Shown in pieces: positions 7,049 through 15,114 of a stretch of DNA of 26,797 bases. The notes under the pieces are model-generated. The model was not told where the DNA came from and ran no database searches. It worked only from the letters and a program-made list of their open reading frames with translations. The translations under genes were made by a program, and so were the position numbers. Every line of letters begins with the position of its first letter. The first letter of the stretch is position 1. The DNA is from JAAXVZ01 sp964392465 (lineage in GTDB: Archaea; Nanobdellota; Nanobdellia; Woesearchaeales; GW2011-AR15), in NCBI GenBank assembly GCA_964392465.1, contig CAYMPC010000010.1, positions 1-26,797 of the forward strand, written 5' to 3'.

Positions 7049-7060
7049 ATTTTAAATATA
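7049..7060 (-). promoter_or_regulatory. TATA box of tRNA-Pro
   Basis: On the minus strand TATATTTAAAAT is centred about 33 nt before the first tRNA base, giving an expected start a few bases upstream of the mature 5' end. Confidence 0.5.
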
Positions 7061-7131
7061 TCGGTATTAGGGGTATTAGGTTATTATCATCAACTTATTA
7101 TTTTATTATTTAGGATTTTAGGATTCACCAA

Positions 7132-7141
7132 ATATTATAAA
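7132..7141 (+). promoter_or_regulatory. TATA box of the HAD gene
   Basis: ATATTATAAA is centred about 29 nt before the ATG at 7166. Confidence 0.45.
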
Positions 7142-7165
7142 AACAGAAGTAAAATCCAATATAAA

Positions 7166-7795
7166 ATGAAACTTGTTATCTTCGATTATGATGGTGTTTT
7201 AGTTGATTCTTTTGAAGCAACTATGAAAATATATCTTGATATTTCCAATGAGTTTAAATTAAATCTGCCAGAAAGTCCAGAATATTTTAAAGAACTGTTT
7301 GAATTAGATTGGAGAGAAACAATAAAAAAACTAAAGCTTTATGAGAAAAAAAAGTTAGATAAAATAAATGAGATTTACATTAACGGCTTAAAAAAATATG
7401 ATTACCTAATTAAGCCTTATCCTAATATTAATCATGTGCTAGAAAAATTGTCTGAGAAATATACTCTTGCAGTTGCCTCAAATAATATAAGGCAGGAACT
7501 TGAATACAGGTTAAATAAATTTAATCTGATAAAATATTTTACTTTGGTTTTAGGAGAAGAAGACGGGGAATTAAAACCAAGCCCGGATTTGTTGCTCAAA
7601 TGTATGAAAAGACTAAATGCTTCTCCAAAAGAAACTTCTTTTATAGGGGATATGGATGGAGACATTAAAGCAGGAAGAGCCGCAAAAATAGGAAAGATTA
7701 TTGCAGTTACTTATGGTTTTCATGAGAAGCACAAAATAAAAGATGCAGACGTGATTGTTGAGACACCAGAGGAGCTTTTAGATAAATTATTTTAA
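7166..7795 (+). CDS. HAD-superfamily hydrolase (phosphoglycolate phosphatase-like)
   Basis: A 209-residue soluble phosphatase-type protein. Motif I is FDYDGVLVDS with nucleophile D7 and D9; a helical cap domain follows (about 16-85); motif II is the serine in VASNN (S105); motif III is the lysine of ELKPSPD (K137); motif IV is FIGDMDGD (D162 and D166). This order and the C1-type cap match phosphoglycolate phosphatase and pyrophosphatase-like HAD enzymes. The physiological substrate is not predictable from these motifs. The gene stands alone between tRNA-Pro and a convergent lipid operon, with a TATA box at 7132-7141. Confidence 0.88.
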   Translation: MKLVIFDYDGVLVDSFEATMKIYLDISNEFKLNLPESPEYFKELFELDWRETIKKLKLYEKKKLDKINEIYINGLKKYDYLIKPYPNINHVLEKLSEKYTLAVASNNIRQELEYRLNKFNLIKYFTLVLGEEDGELKPSPDLLLKCMKRLNASPKETSFIGDMDGDIKAGRAAKIGKIIAVTYGFHEKHKIKDADVIVETPEELLDKLF

Positions 7796-7812
7796 TTAAT
7801 AATATAAAATAA

Positions 7813-8427
7813 TCATATCTGGGTTTTAATTAAGGTTATTACTAGCCCAGAAACAAAAGGAATAAAAAAATTATCGTCTAAATTAAGGACTTCTAATTCT
7901 ACTGCCTCGGCCATCATGCCAAATGCCGCTCCAAAAAAAGCAACAGGCCATGGAACAAAAAAAGCAGCAGCCAAGGTAGCAAAGAAAGTTCCTCCTAATG
8001 TACCTTCTAATAACTTTTTTTTGTTTATTATTATTTTTGTTTTTCCATAATATCTGCCTATGAAATGTGCAGCAGGATCTCCAAAAGCTAAGATTAAGAT
8101 AGAGGCAGATGCTGTGTTTTTGTCAAACAATAAAAGTGAAATCATGACACCTGTTAGATAATAAATTGCACCTCTTCCTGGAAATCTTTCAAAATCTCTT
8201 GGTTTATCAAATAACCTTAGCAAAAACATAATTGGTTTGGGCTTAAGATACTTGCAGATTATACTTAAGGTTATTGCAAGAATCAATAATATAAGAAAAA
8301 GGAAAATTAAGTTTTCTTGTATAAATAGGTTATCATGATTTATAAGTATAACAAAAAATACACCCATAAGCAGGTGTATACTTTTTCTTCTAACCTCGTA
8401 TGTGTTGAATAAATCTTTTAGCAACAT
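7813..8427 (-). CDS. dolichol kinase / phytol kinase family membrane protein
   Basis: An integral membrane protein of 204 residues of the dolichol kinase (SEC59) and phytol kinase family, which uses CTP to phosphorylate polyprenols or other lipid alcohols. Family features: the N-terminal EVRRKSIH before the first helix, FGDPAAHFIGRYYGK (about 115-129), the KKKLLEGTLGG stretch (about 136-146) and LNLDDNFFIPFVSG near the end, with about six hydrophobic segments. A GTG at 8439 is in frame but belongs to the AGGTGA ribosome-binding site; the ATG at 8427 is preferred. Either start overlaps the upstream PAP2 gene. It may instead be a related CTP-transferase, so the substrate is open. Confidence 0.8.
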   Translation of the reverse strand: MLLKDLFNTYEVRRKSIHLLMGVFFVILINHDNLFIQENLIFLFLILLILAITLSIICKYLKPKPIMFLLRLFDKPRDFERFPGRGAIYYLTGVMISLLLFDKNTASASILILAFGDPAAHFIGRYYGKTKIIINKKKLLEGTLGGTFFATLAAAFFVPWPVAFFGAAFGMMAEAVELEVLNLDDNFFIPFVSGLVITLIKTQI

Positions 8428-8986
8428 TGTGTTTTTCACCTAACTTCAAACAATAATGTCCGGATAAATAACCGATTATTGCTCCAGCAATTACATCACT
8501 TAAGTAGTGCTGGTTTAAATATATTCTGCTTATGGCTATCATAATAGAAAAAAATATCCAAAATGCTTTCAGTTTCCGGAACTCTTTATCTAATACAGGA
8601 AGGACACCAAAGGCCATTGCAGAATGAGAGCTTGGAAAACTGTAATTAGGTATTTTCAAAATATAACCAAAAACAGTTAATATAAAAAAAGAAACACCCT
8701 CTGGCCTTGCTCTCATTACGAGAAACTTAAGTGAATAGGATGCAATAAGTGCTGTAACAAAACTTATGAACAAAAGAGGGATATATTTGGTTTTGTGTTC
8801 TTCATATAAAAAAAGCCCGGAAATAATAAGGAGAACCACCAAAACAGTTATTTCATGGGAGAACCATTCCATAATTGTATCAAGGATAGGTGCTTTAATT
8901 GATAGAAAGATTTCATGTACGTAGGAATCAATAAAAAAACTAATAAAAAGACAGACAGACAAAATAGCAACAATCCTTGTTTTCAT
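8390..8986 (-). CDS. PAP2-family membrane phosphatase
   Basis: A 198-residue polytopic membrane protein with the full PAP2 catalytic signature: KFLVMRARP (KX6RP, K87 to P95), PSSHSA (118-123) with catalytic H121, and SRIYLNQHYLSD (SRX5HX3D, H160 nucleophile, D164). Such enzymes remove a phosphate from lipid phosphates, including polyprenyl pyrophosphates and phosphatidate. The start lies three bases after the dedA stop, and the 3' end overlaps the kinase-like gene by 38 nt, so the three genes form an operon. That context favours a lipid-carrier pyrophosphatase, though phosphatidate-type phosphatase is an alternative. Confidence 0.9.
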   Translation of the reverse strand: MKTRIVAILSVCLFISFFIDSYVHEIFLSIKAPILDTIMEWFSHEITVLVVLLIISGLFLYEEHKTKYIPLLFISFVTALIASYSLKFLVMRARPEGVSFFILTVFGYILKIPNYSFPSSHSAMAFGVLPVLDKEFRKLKAFWIFFSIMIAISRIYLNQHYLSDVIAGAIIGYLSGHYCLKLGEKHNVAKRFIQHIRG

Positions 8987-8989
8987 TTT

Positions 8990-9646
8990 TTATTTTAATA
9001 TTTCTTTTCTTAGCTTGTTAAAAAGACCTGTTTTATGTCCTATTATATATAATATTATTACTAAAATTAATAATAAAGACATTATGCTTTCGGCATTGTC
9101 AATCTTGCCTGCTATAACATGATATATCTCTCCTAAAAAAAAACCAGACATTGCCAAAATAAGATTTCTCGGTATTACTCCTAAAAATGTTGCTAGTATA
9201 TATTTTCTTGAATTTATTTTCATTACTCCTGCTAATCCTGAGATTATAGATAGAGGCATTATCGGCAGAGCTCTCAATAAAAAAAGGATAACTTCTTCTT
9301 TTCTGCCTTTACTGAATTTTTTCTGGAACTGTTGAATCTCTTTCCAGGAAACACCATGAAATTTTTCATATTTTTCAATAAAGGGTTTGCCTATGTAAAA
9401 CCCAGGAAAATATAAAAAAAAACTTCCTATTGTCTGTGCAATACCAGCAACAACAGATATCCATAATGCATTTGCAAAAACAGATAATAATGTGCCTTGT
9501 GGAATTAAAATATATCCGGCAGCCATTACAATCAAGGGACTTGGCAGAGGAACAATTATAGTCTCAATAGCTACACCAAGGATTACAGCCAAGATTCCAT
9601 GTGTCTTTATTAACTCAAGAAGCCAGTTAGTAAGTTCTGCAAACAT
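8990..9646 (-). CDS. DedA/VTT-domain membrane protein
   Basis: A 218-residue DedA-family protein with about five or six membrane segments. The re-entrant region ETIIVPLPSPLIVMAAGY (about 28-45) and the second conserved part, LLRALPIMPLSIISGLAGVMKI (about 123-144) then GVIPRN, match the VTT domain. Members of this family move undecaprenyl phosphate or phospholipids across the membrane in bacteria; the archaeal role is inferred. It leads the dedA-PAP2-kinase operon and has a TATA box at 9669-9676. Confidence 0.87.
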   Translation of the reverse strand: MFAELTNWLLELIKTHGILAVILGVAIETIIVPLPSPLIVMAAGYILIPQGTLLSVFANALWISVVAGIAQTIGSFFLYFPGFYIGKPFIEKYEKFHGVSWKEIQQFQKKFSKGRKEEVILFLLRALPIMPLSIISGLAGVMKINSRKYILATFLGVIPRNLILAMSGFFLGEIYHVIAGKIDNAESIMSLLLILVIILYIIGHKTGLFNKLRKEILK

Positions 9647-9668
9647 ATTTTTTATTAATTAAGAGTGG

Positions 9669-9676
9669 TATAAATA
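9669..9676 (-). promoter_or_regulatory. TATA box of the dedA operon
   Basis: TATTTATA on the minus strand, centred about 26 nt before the dedA ATG at 9646. Confidence 0.5.
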
Positions 9677-9722
9677 TTTTTGTATATTCTTATATTCTTC
9701 AGTAATCATAGTATTAGCTTTA

Positions 9723-11384
9723 TTAGCTTTGTTGACCGCAAACTCTCCTTGACATATCTTTTGCATCATCATTAAGTAAGTTATCTTGTGTAAACCAGAA
9801 CTCCTTATTTAAAGTAAAAGATTTGATATAAGGATCTTCTTTTAGAGATTCAATGATTTTTCTGTCAGAAATAGTTTTTTCTGTCAAGAATACTTCAAAT
9901 TCTTTTCCTGTTTTTTCTTTTACCTTTTCTAGAATCCATCTATAACTATAGATAGAATCCATGCAATAAGTTTCTCCTGAATAAAAGAGAATCTGGGAAG
10001 CCTTAATACAATTGTAAGAATCTTGATTTTCTGAAATCTCTAAGTCACTTCCTATATAATTGATACTTTCCAAAAATTCCGGATTGTCGAAAATAGAATC
10101 AATATAGGAGTTTGCATTTTTTCTTTTTTTATTTTCCAGTGTTTCTGATTTTCCCAGTTCAATGGTTGCAGATATAATCTTCACATCTGTCTCTTTGAAC
10201 ATTTTTGATATATTGACAACATATTCTGCATATATCTCAGGTTCAATAGGTTCTCTTTTTTCAAAACCGACATTTGGTTTATCTAGAATCTGGAAGTATT
10301 TTATTTTGTTGTTAGTAATATTTCTGATTTGTTTTATGAATTCACCAGTTTTCTCAATTGAAACAACTTCTTCTGTTTCGCTAGTAGAATTGTAACCTAT
10401 TATTTTTAGGATCGGAGTTATATCAGATTCAATGGAATTACCAATAAATTCAGAAAGTGAATACAGATAATCGCTATTATTTTCTGGATAAACAGAGAGT
10501 AGTATCCATGCTTTTTTTGTAAAGGCATTTGTTTCATTTATATAATTCAAATCTATTTTATCTTCAAAATAAAATCCAAATTTAGAGCATGATTCGGGTG
10601 TAATATCTACATATTGCTGAGAAAGATCTAAATATAGAGCAGGTAATTCGGTTTCTCCTTCTACTTTGAATCCCCTGTCATACTCATCATCAAAATCAAA
10701 CCTTGTAGATATTCTTATAATAAGGGATTTTAAATATCCAAAAATCTCTGTAATTGAATTTTCTCCTATTTCATCAACTTCCCTGCTTTCAAATAAACCA
10801 GGATCTAAAAAAGAGTCTCTGTTAATTTTCAATCCGTCTGTTCTTATGTTTAGACCAGAACTATCAATCTCTGTTTTCGGGTTGTTTTTTATAACAACAT
10901 TAAACCTTGGAGTGCCATCCTGCCTTGAGATATCATCCATTTTTTTATCAGGGTCATAATGTTCAACAATAAAAAGCAATGGCTCTTTTTTTTCAGGTAA
11001 ATTTTCAGGAAGACCATAATAAACTTTAGTTTCTCCTTTTTCTATTTGTTTTATTGACAATATGTCATTTGAAGATGTTTTGAAAATTATTTGAGGATTA
11101 TTTTCTGTTATTAATAACAAAATTTCTGTTGGTTTATATGTTTCTGAGATTTCATTCATTATGTATTTTGAATAATTAAAACTATCCAAATTAAGAATAA
11201 GTGTTTTTGAATTTACAGTAAAAAAAAGATTATTGCTTTCATATTTAATCTTTCCTTGGTCTAGTACGCTATCATCAAAATAAACAACAAAAGGAAGATT
11301 AACTTGTGATTCTACTTCTGTTTGCGCATAGATAAGCGGAAGACACAAAACAAAAATCAATGCAATTTTATAATTCATTTTCAT
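9723..11384 (-). CDS. secreted protein with a glycosidase-like barrel lacking the acid/base
   Basis: A 553-residue exported protein; a signal peptide (IALIFVLCLPLIYAQ) ends near residue 20. The first 240 residues are beta-rich and unrecognised. The second half (about 285-530) resembles a clan-A glycoside hydrolase barrel: strand and helix ITPILKIIGYN, helix GEFIKQIRNITNN, strand IKYFQILDKPNVG, helix IYAEYVVNISKMF, strand VKIISATIE, and EFEVFLTEKTIS. In active enzymes the fourth strand ends in an NEP motif; here it is DKP (368-370), so the acid/base glutamate is lysine 369. E502 could correspond to the nucleophile. The ATG overlaps the stop of the pilin-like gene (ATGA). Assignment rests on pattern alone, so moderate confidence in the fold and low in function. 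Confidence 0.6.
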   Translation of the reverse strand: MKMNYKIALIFVLCLPLIYAQTEVESQVNLPFVVYFDDSVLDQGKIKYESNNLFFTVNSKTLILNLDSFNYSKYIMNEISETYKPTEILLLITENNPQIIFKTSSNDILSIKQIEKGETKVYYGLPENLPEKKEPLLFIVEHYDPDKKMDDISRQDGTPRFNVVIKNNPKTEIDSSGLNIRTDGLKINRDSFLDPGLFESREVDEIGENSITEIFGYLKSLIIRISTRFDFDDEYDRGFKVEGETELPALYLDLSQQYVDITPESCSKFGFYFEDKIDLNYINETNAFTKKAWILLSVYPENNSDYLYSLSEFIGNSIESDITPILKIIGYNSTSETEEVVSIEKTGEFIKQIRNITNNKIKYFQILDKPNVGFEKREPIEPEIYAEYVVNISKMFKETDVKIISATIELGKSETLENKKRKNANSYIDSIFDNPEFLESINYIGSDLEISENQDSYNCIKASQILFYSGETYCMDSIYSYRWILEKVKEKTGKEFEVFLTEKTISDRKIIESLKEDPYIKSFTLNKEFWFTQDNLLNDDAKDMSRRVCGQQS

Positions 11385-12142
11385 TCCTCATACTTAACAG
11401 CAAATCTGTATTTAAATGGTTTTTTCTCCAAACCATAGTTATAATCAATTATTTCATATATCCAAATATACTTATCTATTTTTATTATTGTAATTTCATA
11501 AGGTTCACTTTCAAGAAAAGCAAGATTGACCCAATTTGGATCTGTGTTTGTTTTCTCAATTATTTTTTCAGTCAATAAATACATTTCATTAAATTTAATA
11601 TCAACATATGAAGAAAACTTTTCTGCTAATATCTCTTTTCCCTCAACATATATCTTCAAAGGATAGTTTATCTCTACATTCAGTCTTTTTTCTTCAAAAA
11701 CAGAATTCACTTTGATTTTTTTGTACGCATCATCTACATAAAAACCTGTGTTTGAGAAATTACCCGTGCATAATTTAATATTTTCATAAATATAGTCAGA
11801 TATCTGTTCTTCAAAGACAGTTATTTTTTTTGGCAAATAATTTTCTCCTTTGAAAAGGAAGTAAGATATTTTTGTTTTTTTAGAAGCAAGATAAACCTCT
11901 GGATAAATCAATCCTTGTTCTCCCATAATCACTAGAGCAGATTCTGAGGTATTTTTAATGCAAGATTCAACATAATCTGAAACAGGTTTTATTCTCTCAT
12001 CATAATAATAATCTTCACCATTTGTTGTATTGGTTGGTATTTTATTAATCTTGTCAATATTCAATTTCACAACAATAAAAGCCGTGATAATTACTATGAC
12101 TAAGCCAATAATAACAAAGAGAGATATCTGTGATTTTCTCAT
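11381..12142 (-). CDS. pilin-like exported protein with class III signal
   Basis: A 253-residue protein whose N-terminus MRKSQISLFVIIGLVIVIITAFIVV has the form of an archaeal prepilin: short basic stretch, a possible FlaK/PibD cleavage site before Q5, and a long hydrophobic helix. The rest (about 30-253) is extracellular, mixed alpha/beta, with two cysteines (near 61 and 124) that could form a disulfide. I do not recognise the ectodomain. The gene is first in a two-gene operon with the glycosidase-like gene, joined by a four-base overlap, so the two products probably work together at the cell surface. The TATA box is at 12166-12178. Confidence 0.7.
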   Translation of the reverse strand: MRKSQISLFVIIGLVIVIITAFIVVKLNIDKINKIPTNTTNGEDYYYDERIKPVSDYVESCIKNTSESALVIMGEQGLIYPEVYLASKKTKISYFLFKGENYLPKKITVFEEQISDYIYENIKLCTGNFSNTGFYVDDAYKKIKVNSVFEEKRLNVEINYPLKIYVEGKEILAEKFSSYVDIKFNEMYLLTEKIIEKTNTDPNWVNLAFLESEPYEITIIKIDKYIWIYEIIDYNYGLEKKPFKYRFAVKYEE

Positions 12143-12165
12143 CTAAATAATCTCACTCAAAGAAG

Positions 12166-12178
12166 TTATATATATTTT
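12166..12178 (-). promoter_or_regulatory. TATA box of the pilin-like operon
   Basis: AAATATATATAAC on the minus strand, centred about 29 nt before the ATG at 12142. Confidence 0.55.
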
Positions 12179-12195
12179 TCTATTTCAACATACTT

Positions 12196-13437
12196 TTATT
12201 GTGTTTCGACATCTTTTAAAAAAATCTTTTCCTTAAAATAAATATTGGCGGAAATTTCTAAAATATTCTCTTTAGCCCCTCTTTTTTCAATTTTATGTTC
12301 TGCATTTAATTTTTTGTTTTTTTCAAAACATTTCTTATATTTTTTCTTAAAATTTTTACAGGCATCTTTCATTTCAATCGGGGGTCCTTCTATAACTCTT
12401 TTTTCAGGCAGAGTTGTTTCTTTAAACACAAACCAGAATAAAACATGTTTTTTATTATTCCAGTGCCAGCCAGCTTCTTTTACTTCAAAACCCATTGCCA
12501 TTAATTCTATCTTCATAAATTTGAATGCTTTCAGTATTTTGCTACCAACAACATCTCTCTTTCCTTTTTTTGCTTCCAAGGATAAAATAAAAAGGTTTTT
12601 TCTGTATTTCTTTTTCAGATATGTTTTTCCGATTTCTTCCTGTACAAAATATTTTTCTGATGGATCTTTCAAAAATTCAAATGCTTTTTTTTTGAACAGT
12701 GCAAACTTCTCATAGGATATTGCTGATGCAGCATTTCTTGTTTTTAAGATAGGATCAACAATTATAATGGGACCTTCTACCTTAGACTGGTTCATATTAA
12801 ATAAAATTTCTCTTGAAGTCTTGTAGTATTTTTCCGTATCAATTATCAAAGGAGCTTTCCATTTTTTTGACTCTTTCAAAAGAGTTAAAAAAGATCCATA
12901 ATATATAATCAAGATATCAATGACATGCCCTGAAAAACCTCTTATATAAGATTCTGCTCCATAAACACCAATTGTTTTGCAGAACTTTTTTGTTAATCTT
13001 ATTTCATCATCCTGGCCTTTTTTCAAATTCTTTATTACCCAGTCAACATGCAAAGGGCTCATATCTGTAACATTTAAAGCAAGCTCAGGGTTTTTTACAT
13101 CTAGGACAGGCACAAGTTCATAATTAATCTTATTTATATTAATCTGAAAATAATCCCTTGATCCATGGATCATTTCATAATTATGTCCTTTTAGAACTTT
13201 TTCAAGAAGTTCAGACAAATTTTCTTTTTTATAAGAATAATCAAATTTGACAAATAAATCAACATCAAAATCATCTTTTAAAAAAGTACCTTTGGCTATG
13301 CTACCTCCAGGAACACATACTGCTTTTATCTTATTTTTTTTAATTGATTCATTTATTGTCTCTGTAAACTTATTTATCTCAATTAAAACAGACTTATCAG
13401 GCCTAATTTCTTTCTTTATTTTCTCCAAAAACTCCAT
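12196..13437 (-). CDS. cca: CCA-adding tRNA nucleotidyltransferase (archaeal class I)
   Basis: Adds CCA to tRNA 3' ends without a template. Its 413 residues match the archaeal class I enzyme. The polymerase site is GGSIAKGTFLKDDFDVDLFV (44-63), with catalytic D58 and D60 and a third acid D113 in YELVPVLDV. Next come SPLHVDWVI, GAESYIRGFSGHVIDILI (helical domain), and the body and tail domains up to the C-terminus. All three tRNA genes seen in this window lack an encoded CCA, so the enzyme is essential here. It has its own TATA box at 13457-13470. Confidence 0.95.
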   Translation of the reverse strand: MEFLEKIKKEIRPDKSVLIEINKFTETINESIKKNKIKAVCVPGGSIAKGTFLKDDFDVDLFVKFDYSYKKENLSELLEKVLKGHNYEMIHGSRDYFQININKINYELVPVLDVKNPELALNVTDMSPLHVDWVIKNLKKGQDDEIRLTKKFCKTIGVYGAESYIRGFSGHVIDILIIYYGSFLTLLKESKKWKAPLIIDTEKYYKTSREILFNMNQSKVEGPIIIVDPILKTRNAASAISYEKFALFKKKAFEFLKDPSEKYFVQEEIGKTYLKKKYRKNLFILSLEAKKGKRDVVGSKILKAFKFMKIELMAMGFEVKEAGWHWNNKKHVLFWFVFKETTLPEKRVIEGPPIEMKDACKNFKKKYKKCFEKNKKLNAEHKIEKRGAKENILEISANIYFKEKIFLKDVETQ

Positions 13438-13456
13438 AAAGAAAAATTAAATTGAA

Positions 13457-13470
13457 GGATTTTAAAAAGG
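13457..13470 (-). promoter_or_regulatory. TATA box of cca
   Basis: CCTTTTTAAAATCC on the minus strand, centred about 27 nt before the cca ATG. Confidence 0.5.
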
Positions 13471-13576
13471 TTTAGATTTAAAGCATTATCTGAGATAATA
13501 TTGGGTTAAAGAATGATTAATTCTTTTTTAGAATTTAAATACTTTTATTATCATACTTTCTCCTATACACAATACC

Positions 13577-13589
13577 TTTAAATATAAAA
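13577..13589 (+). promoter_or_regulatory. TATA box of the aminotransferase gene
   Basis: CTTTAAATATAAA lies about 38 nt before the ATG at 13621, leaving room for a short leader that contains a GGGGGGAT ribosome-binding site. This differs from the leaderless spacing of most genes here. Confidence 0.5.
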
Positions 13590-13620
13590 GAATAAAAAGC
13601 TAATTTAAGGGGGGATAAAA

Positions 13621-14880
13621 ATGCGAGTTTTACCGGTTATACCTATTCCAGAAGAGAGCTATGTTAGAAGAATTCTTAGTATGCCTTATGATATTTCTTT
13701 TGCAGGAGGTTTGCCTGATCCAGTTCTTTTAGATAAAGTAATAAAACCAAAAATAGAAGAAATAAAAAAAGATCAGGTTGATTCAAAACTTTTGTCTTAT
13801 GGAGCAACCTCTGGCTTAAGAGGGTTAAGAGAAAAAATAGCTCAAATAGAAACAGACAGACAAGGAATGCCTTTTACTGCTGAAAATGTTTTGATAACTA
13901 CAGGTTCACAACAAGGAATAGAACTGAGCATTCAAGTATATGCAACAGGGAAACAACTTATAATGGAGATGCCATCTTATCTTGGAGCAATTCCTGCTGC
14001 CCAATATTATTTAGGTGTTTCAAATATACTTCCTGTTGATATTGATGAACGAGGTATAAGGACAGATTTATTAGAAGAGAGATTGGCAAGCAATCCTAAT
14101 GTTTCAGCTATTTATATAATACCTAACGGACATAATCCAGCAGGAGTGCGTCTAGAGACAGAAAGAAGAATAAGAATTATGGAATTAGCTAGAAGACATA
14201 ATGTTATGGTTATAGAAGATGATCCTTATTATGGGACAGGAGAAAATCCTTTATTGAATATAATAGGTCATGATCCAAGCTTAGATAACACGCTGCTATT
14301 AAGAACATTCTCAAAAGAATTGTGTAATTTTCGCGTGGGTTATGTACTTGCGCATCAAGATTTAGTTAAAGACCTTGGTAAAATTAAATCTTTTAAGGAT
14401 TTGCATACCTCTCTTATGGATCAATGGCAAATTCTTAGATTAATCCAAGAGATGGAAAAAGAATTTGGAAGTTATGGAGGCTATCTTAATGAGGTTGTTG
14501 TTCAGCATTACAGACCAAAAAGAGAATTAATGGGGGAAAGTATACAACAACACTTTGGAAATGTTCCTGGTTTTATTTATAATATGCCGAAAGAAGGTTT
14601 ATTTTATTGGGCGCAATTTCCAAAAGGGGTAGATACAGAAAAATTATTTCAATTAGCAAGCACTAGATTTGGACTTGTATTTGTTCCAGGAGTAGCTTTT
14701 GATCCCTTATTTATACCTCCTCAAAATAATCAAGGTAACTTAACTAATAGTGCATATGTTTCTCCAATTAGTCATTGTGCAAGGTTGAACTTCAGTTGCC
14801 CATCTCCATCTGAAATACAAAAAGGCATGAAAGACTTAAGAAAAGCATATGACTTGCTTGAGAATCAGAAAACAAAATAA
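13621..14880 (+). CDS. PLP-dependent aminotransferase, class I/II
   Basis: A 419-residue fold-type I aminotransferase, closest in pattern to the 2-aminoadipate/LysN and MocR-like branch. SFAGGLPDP (26-34) is the N-terminal signature; LSYGATSGLRGLRE (about 58-71), TTGSQQGIEL and PNGHNPAGV (168-176) line the cofactor; EDDPYY (199-204) holds the pyridine-nitrogen aspartate; K232 in RTFSKELCNFRVGY is the Schiff-base lysine; ARLNFS near the C-terminus carries the carboxylate-binding arginine. The usual PG after the lysine motif is replaced by CN. Substrate could be an aromatic, branched or aminoadipate-type amino acid; it cannot be chosen from sequence alone. Monocistronic, with a strong leader ribosome-binding site. 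Confidence 0.88.
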   Translation: MRVLPVIPIPEESYVRRILSMPYDISFAGGLPDPVLLDKVIKPKIEEIKKDQVDSKLLSYGATSGLRGLREKIAQIETDRQGMPFTAENVLITTGSQQGIELSIQVYATGKQLIMEMPSYLGAIPAAQYYLGVSNILPVDIDERGIRTDLLEERLASNPNVSAIYIIPNGHNPAGVRLETERRIRIMELARRHNVMVIEDDPYYGTGENPLLNIIGHDPSLDNTLLLRTFSKELCNFRVGYVLAHQDLVKDLGKIKSFKDLHTSLMDQWQILRLIQEMEKEFGSYGGYLNEVVVQHYRPKRELMGESIQQHFGNVPGFIYNMPKEGLFYWAQFPKGVDTEKLFQLASTRFGLVFVPGVAFDPLFIPPQNNQGNLTNSAYVSPISHCARLNFSCPSPSEIQKGMKDLRKAYDLLENQKTK

Positions 14881-14897
14881 GTATGATTAACTAAACC

Positions 14898-14916
14898 ATT
14901 TCTTCTTTTTTTCTTT
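14898..14916 (+). terminator. T-rich terminator after the aminotransferase
   Basis: A pyrimidine tract, mostly T, begins about 18 nt after the stop codon; archaeal intrinsic termination commonly uses such T runs. Confidence 0.35.
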
Positions 14917-14946
14917 TACTTTCAAAATTTTTTCAAAATTTTCTGC

Positions 14947-15023
14947 AACCTTTATACAAAGAAAATAGGGGTTTTTTAGTATAAAGGTTTTATATTTTTA
15001 AGAAAATATCAGAAACCTTTATA
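14947..15023. promoter_or_regulatory. triple AACCTTTATA motif upstream of gyrB
   Basis: AACCTTTATA occurs at 14947-14956 (direct), 14980-14989 (inverted) and 15014-15023 (direct), with centres 33 and 34 nt apart. The first two form a perfect 11-bp inverted repeat (AACCTTTATAC/GTATAAAGGTT). The third is the likely gyrB TATA box. The others may be operators or extra promoters. Confidence 0.5.
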
Positions 15024-15055
15024 AGTAAGGAAAATTTTAGTTTTATCGAGGGGAA

Positions 15056-15106
15056 ATGGTATTTTTTCTCTGTTATATTAAAGCTGAGGAGAATAACAAA
15101 AACTAG
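15056..15106 (+). CDS. possible 16-codon leader peptide of gyrB
   Basis: A short reading frame, MVFFLCYIKAEENNKN, starts 35 nt after the third TATA motif, has a GAGGGG ribosome-binding-site-like run just before it, and stops eight bases before the gyrB ATG. gyrB itself has no close ribosome-binding site. Expression is unproven, and a second TATA-like motif at 15074-15080 would bypass it. Confidence 0.25.
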   Translation: MVFFLCYIKAEENNKN

Positions 15107-15114
15107 AAACAAAA

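Noticed and set aside
10162..10959. Plus-strand reading frames inside the secreted protein gene
   Set aside because: They lie opposite a long frame with signal peptide and consistent codon use, have no promoter or ribosome-binding site, and look like shadows.
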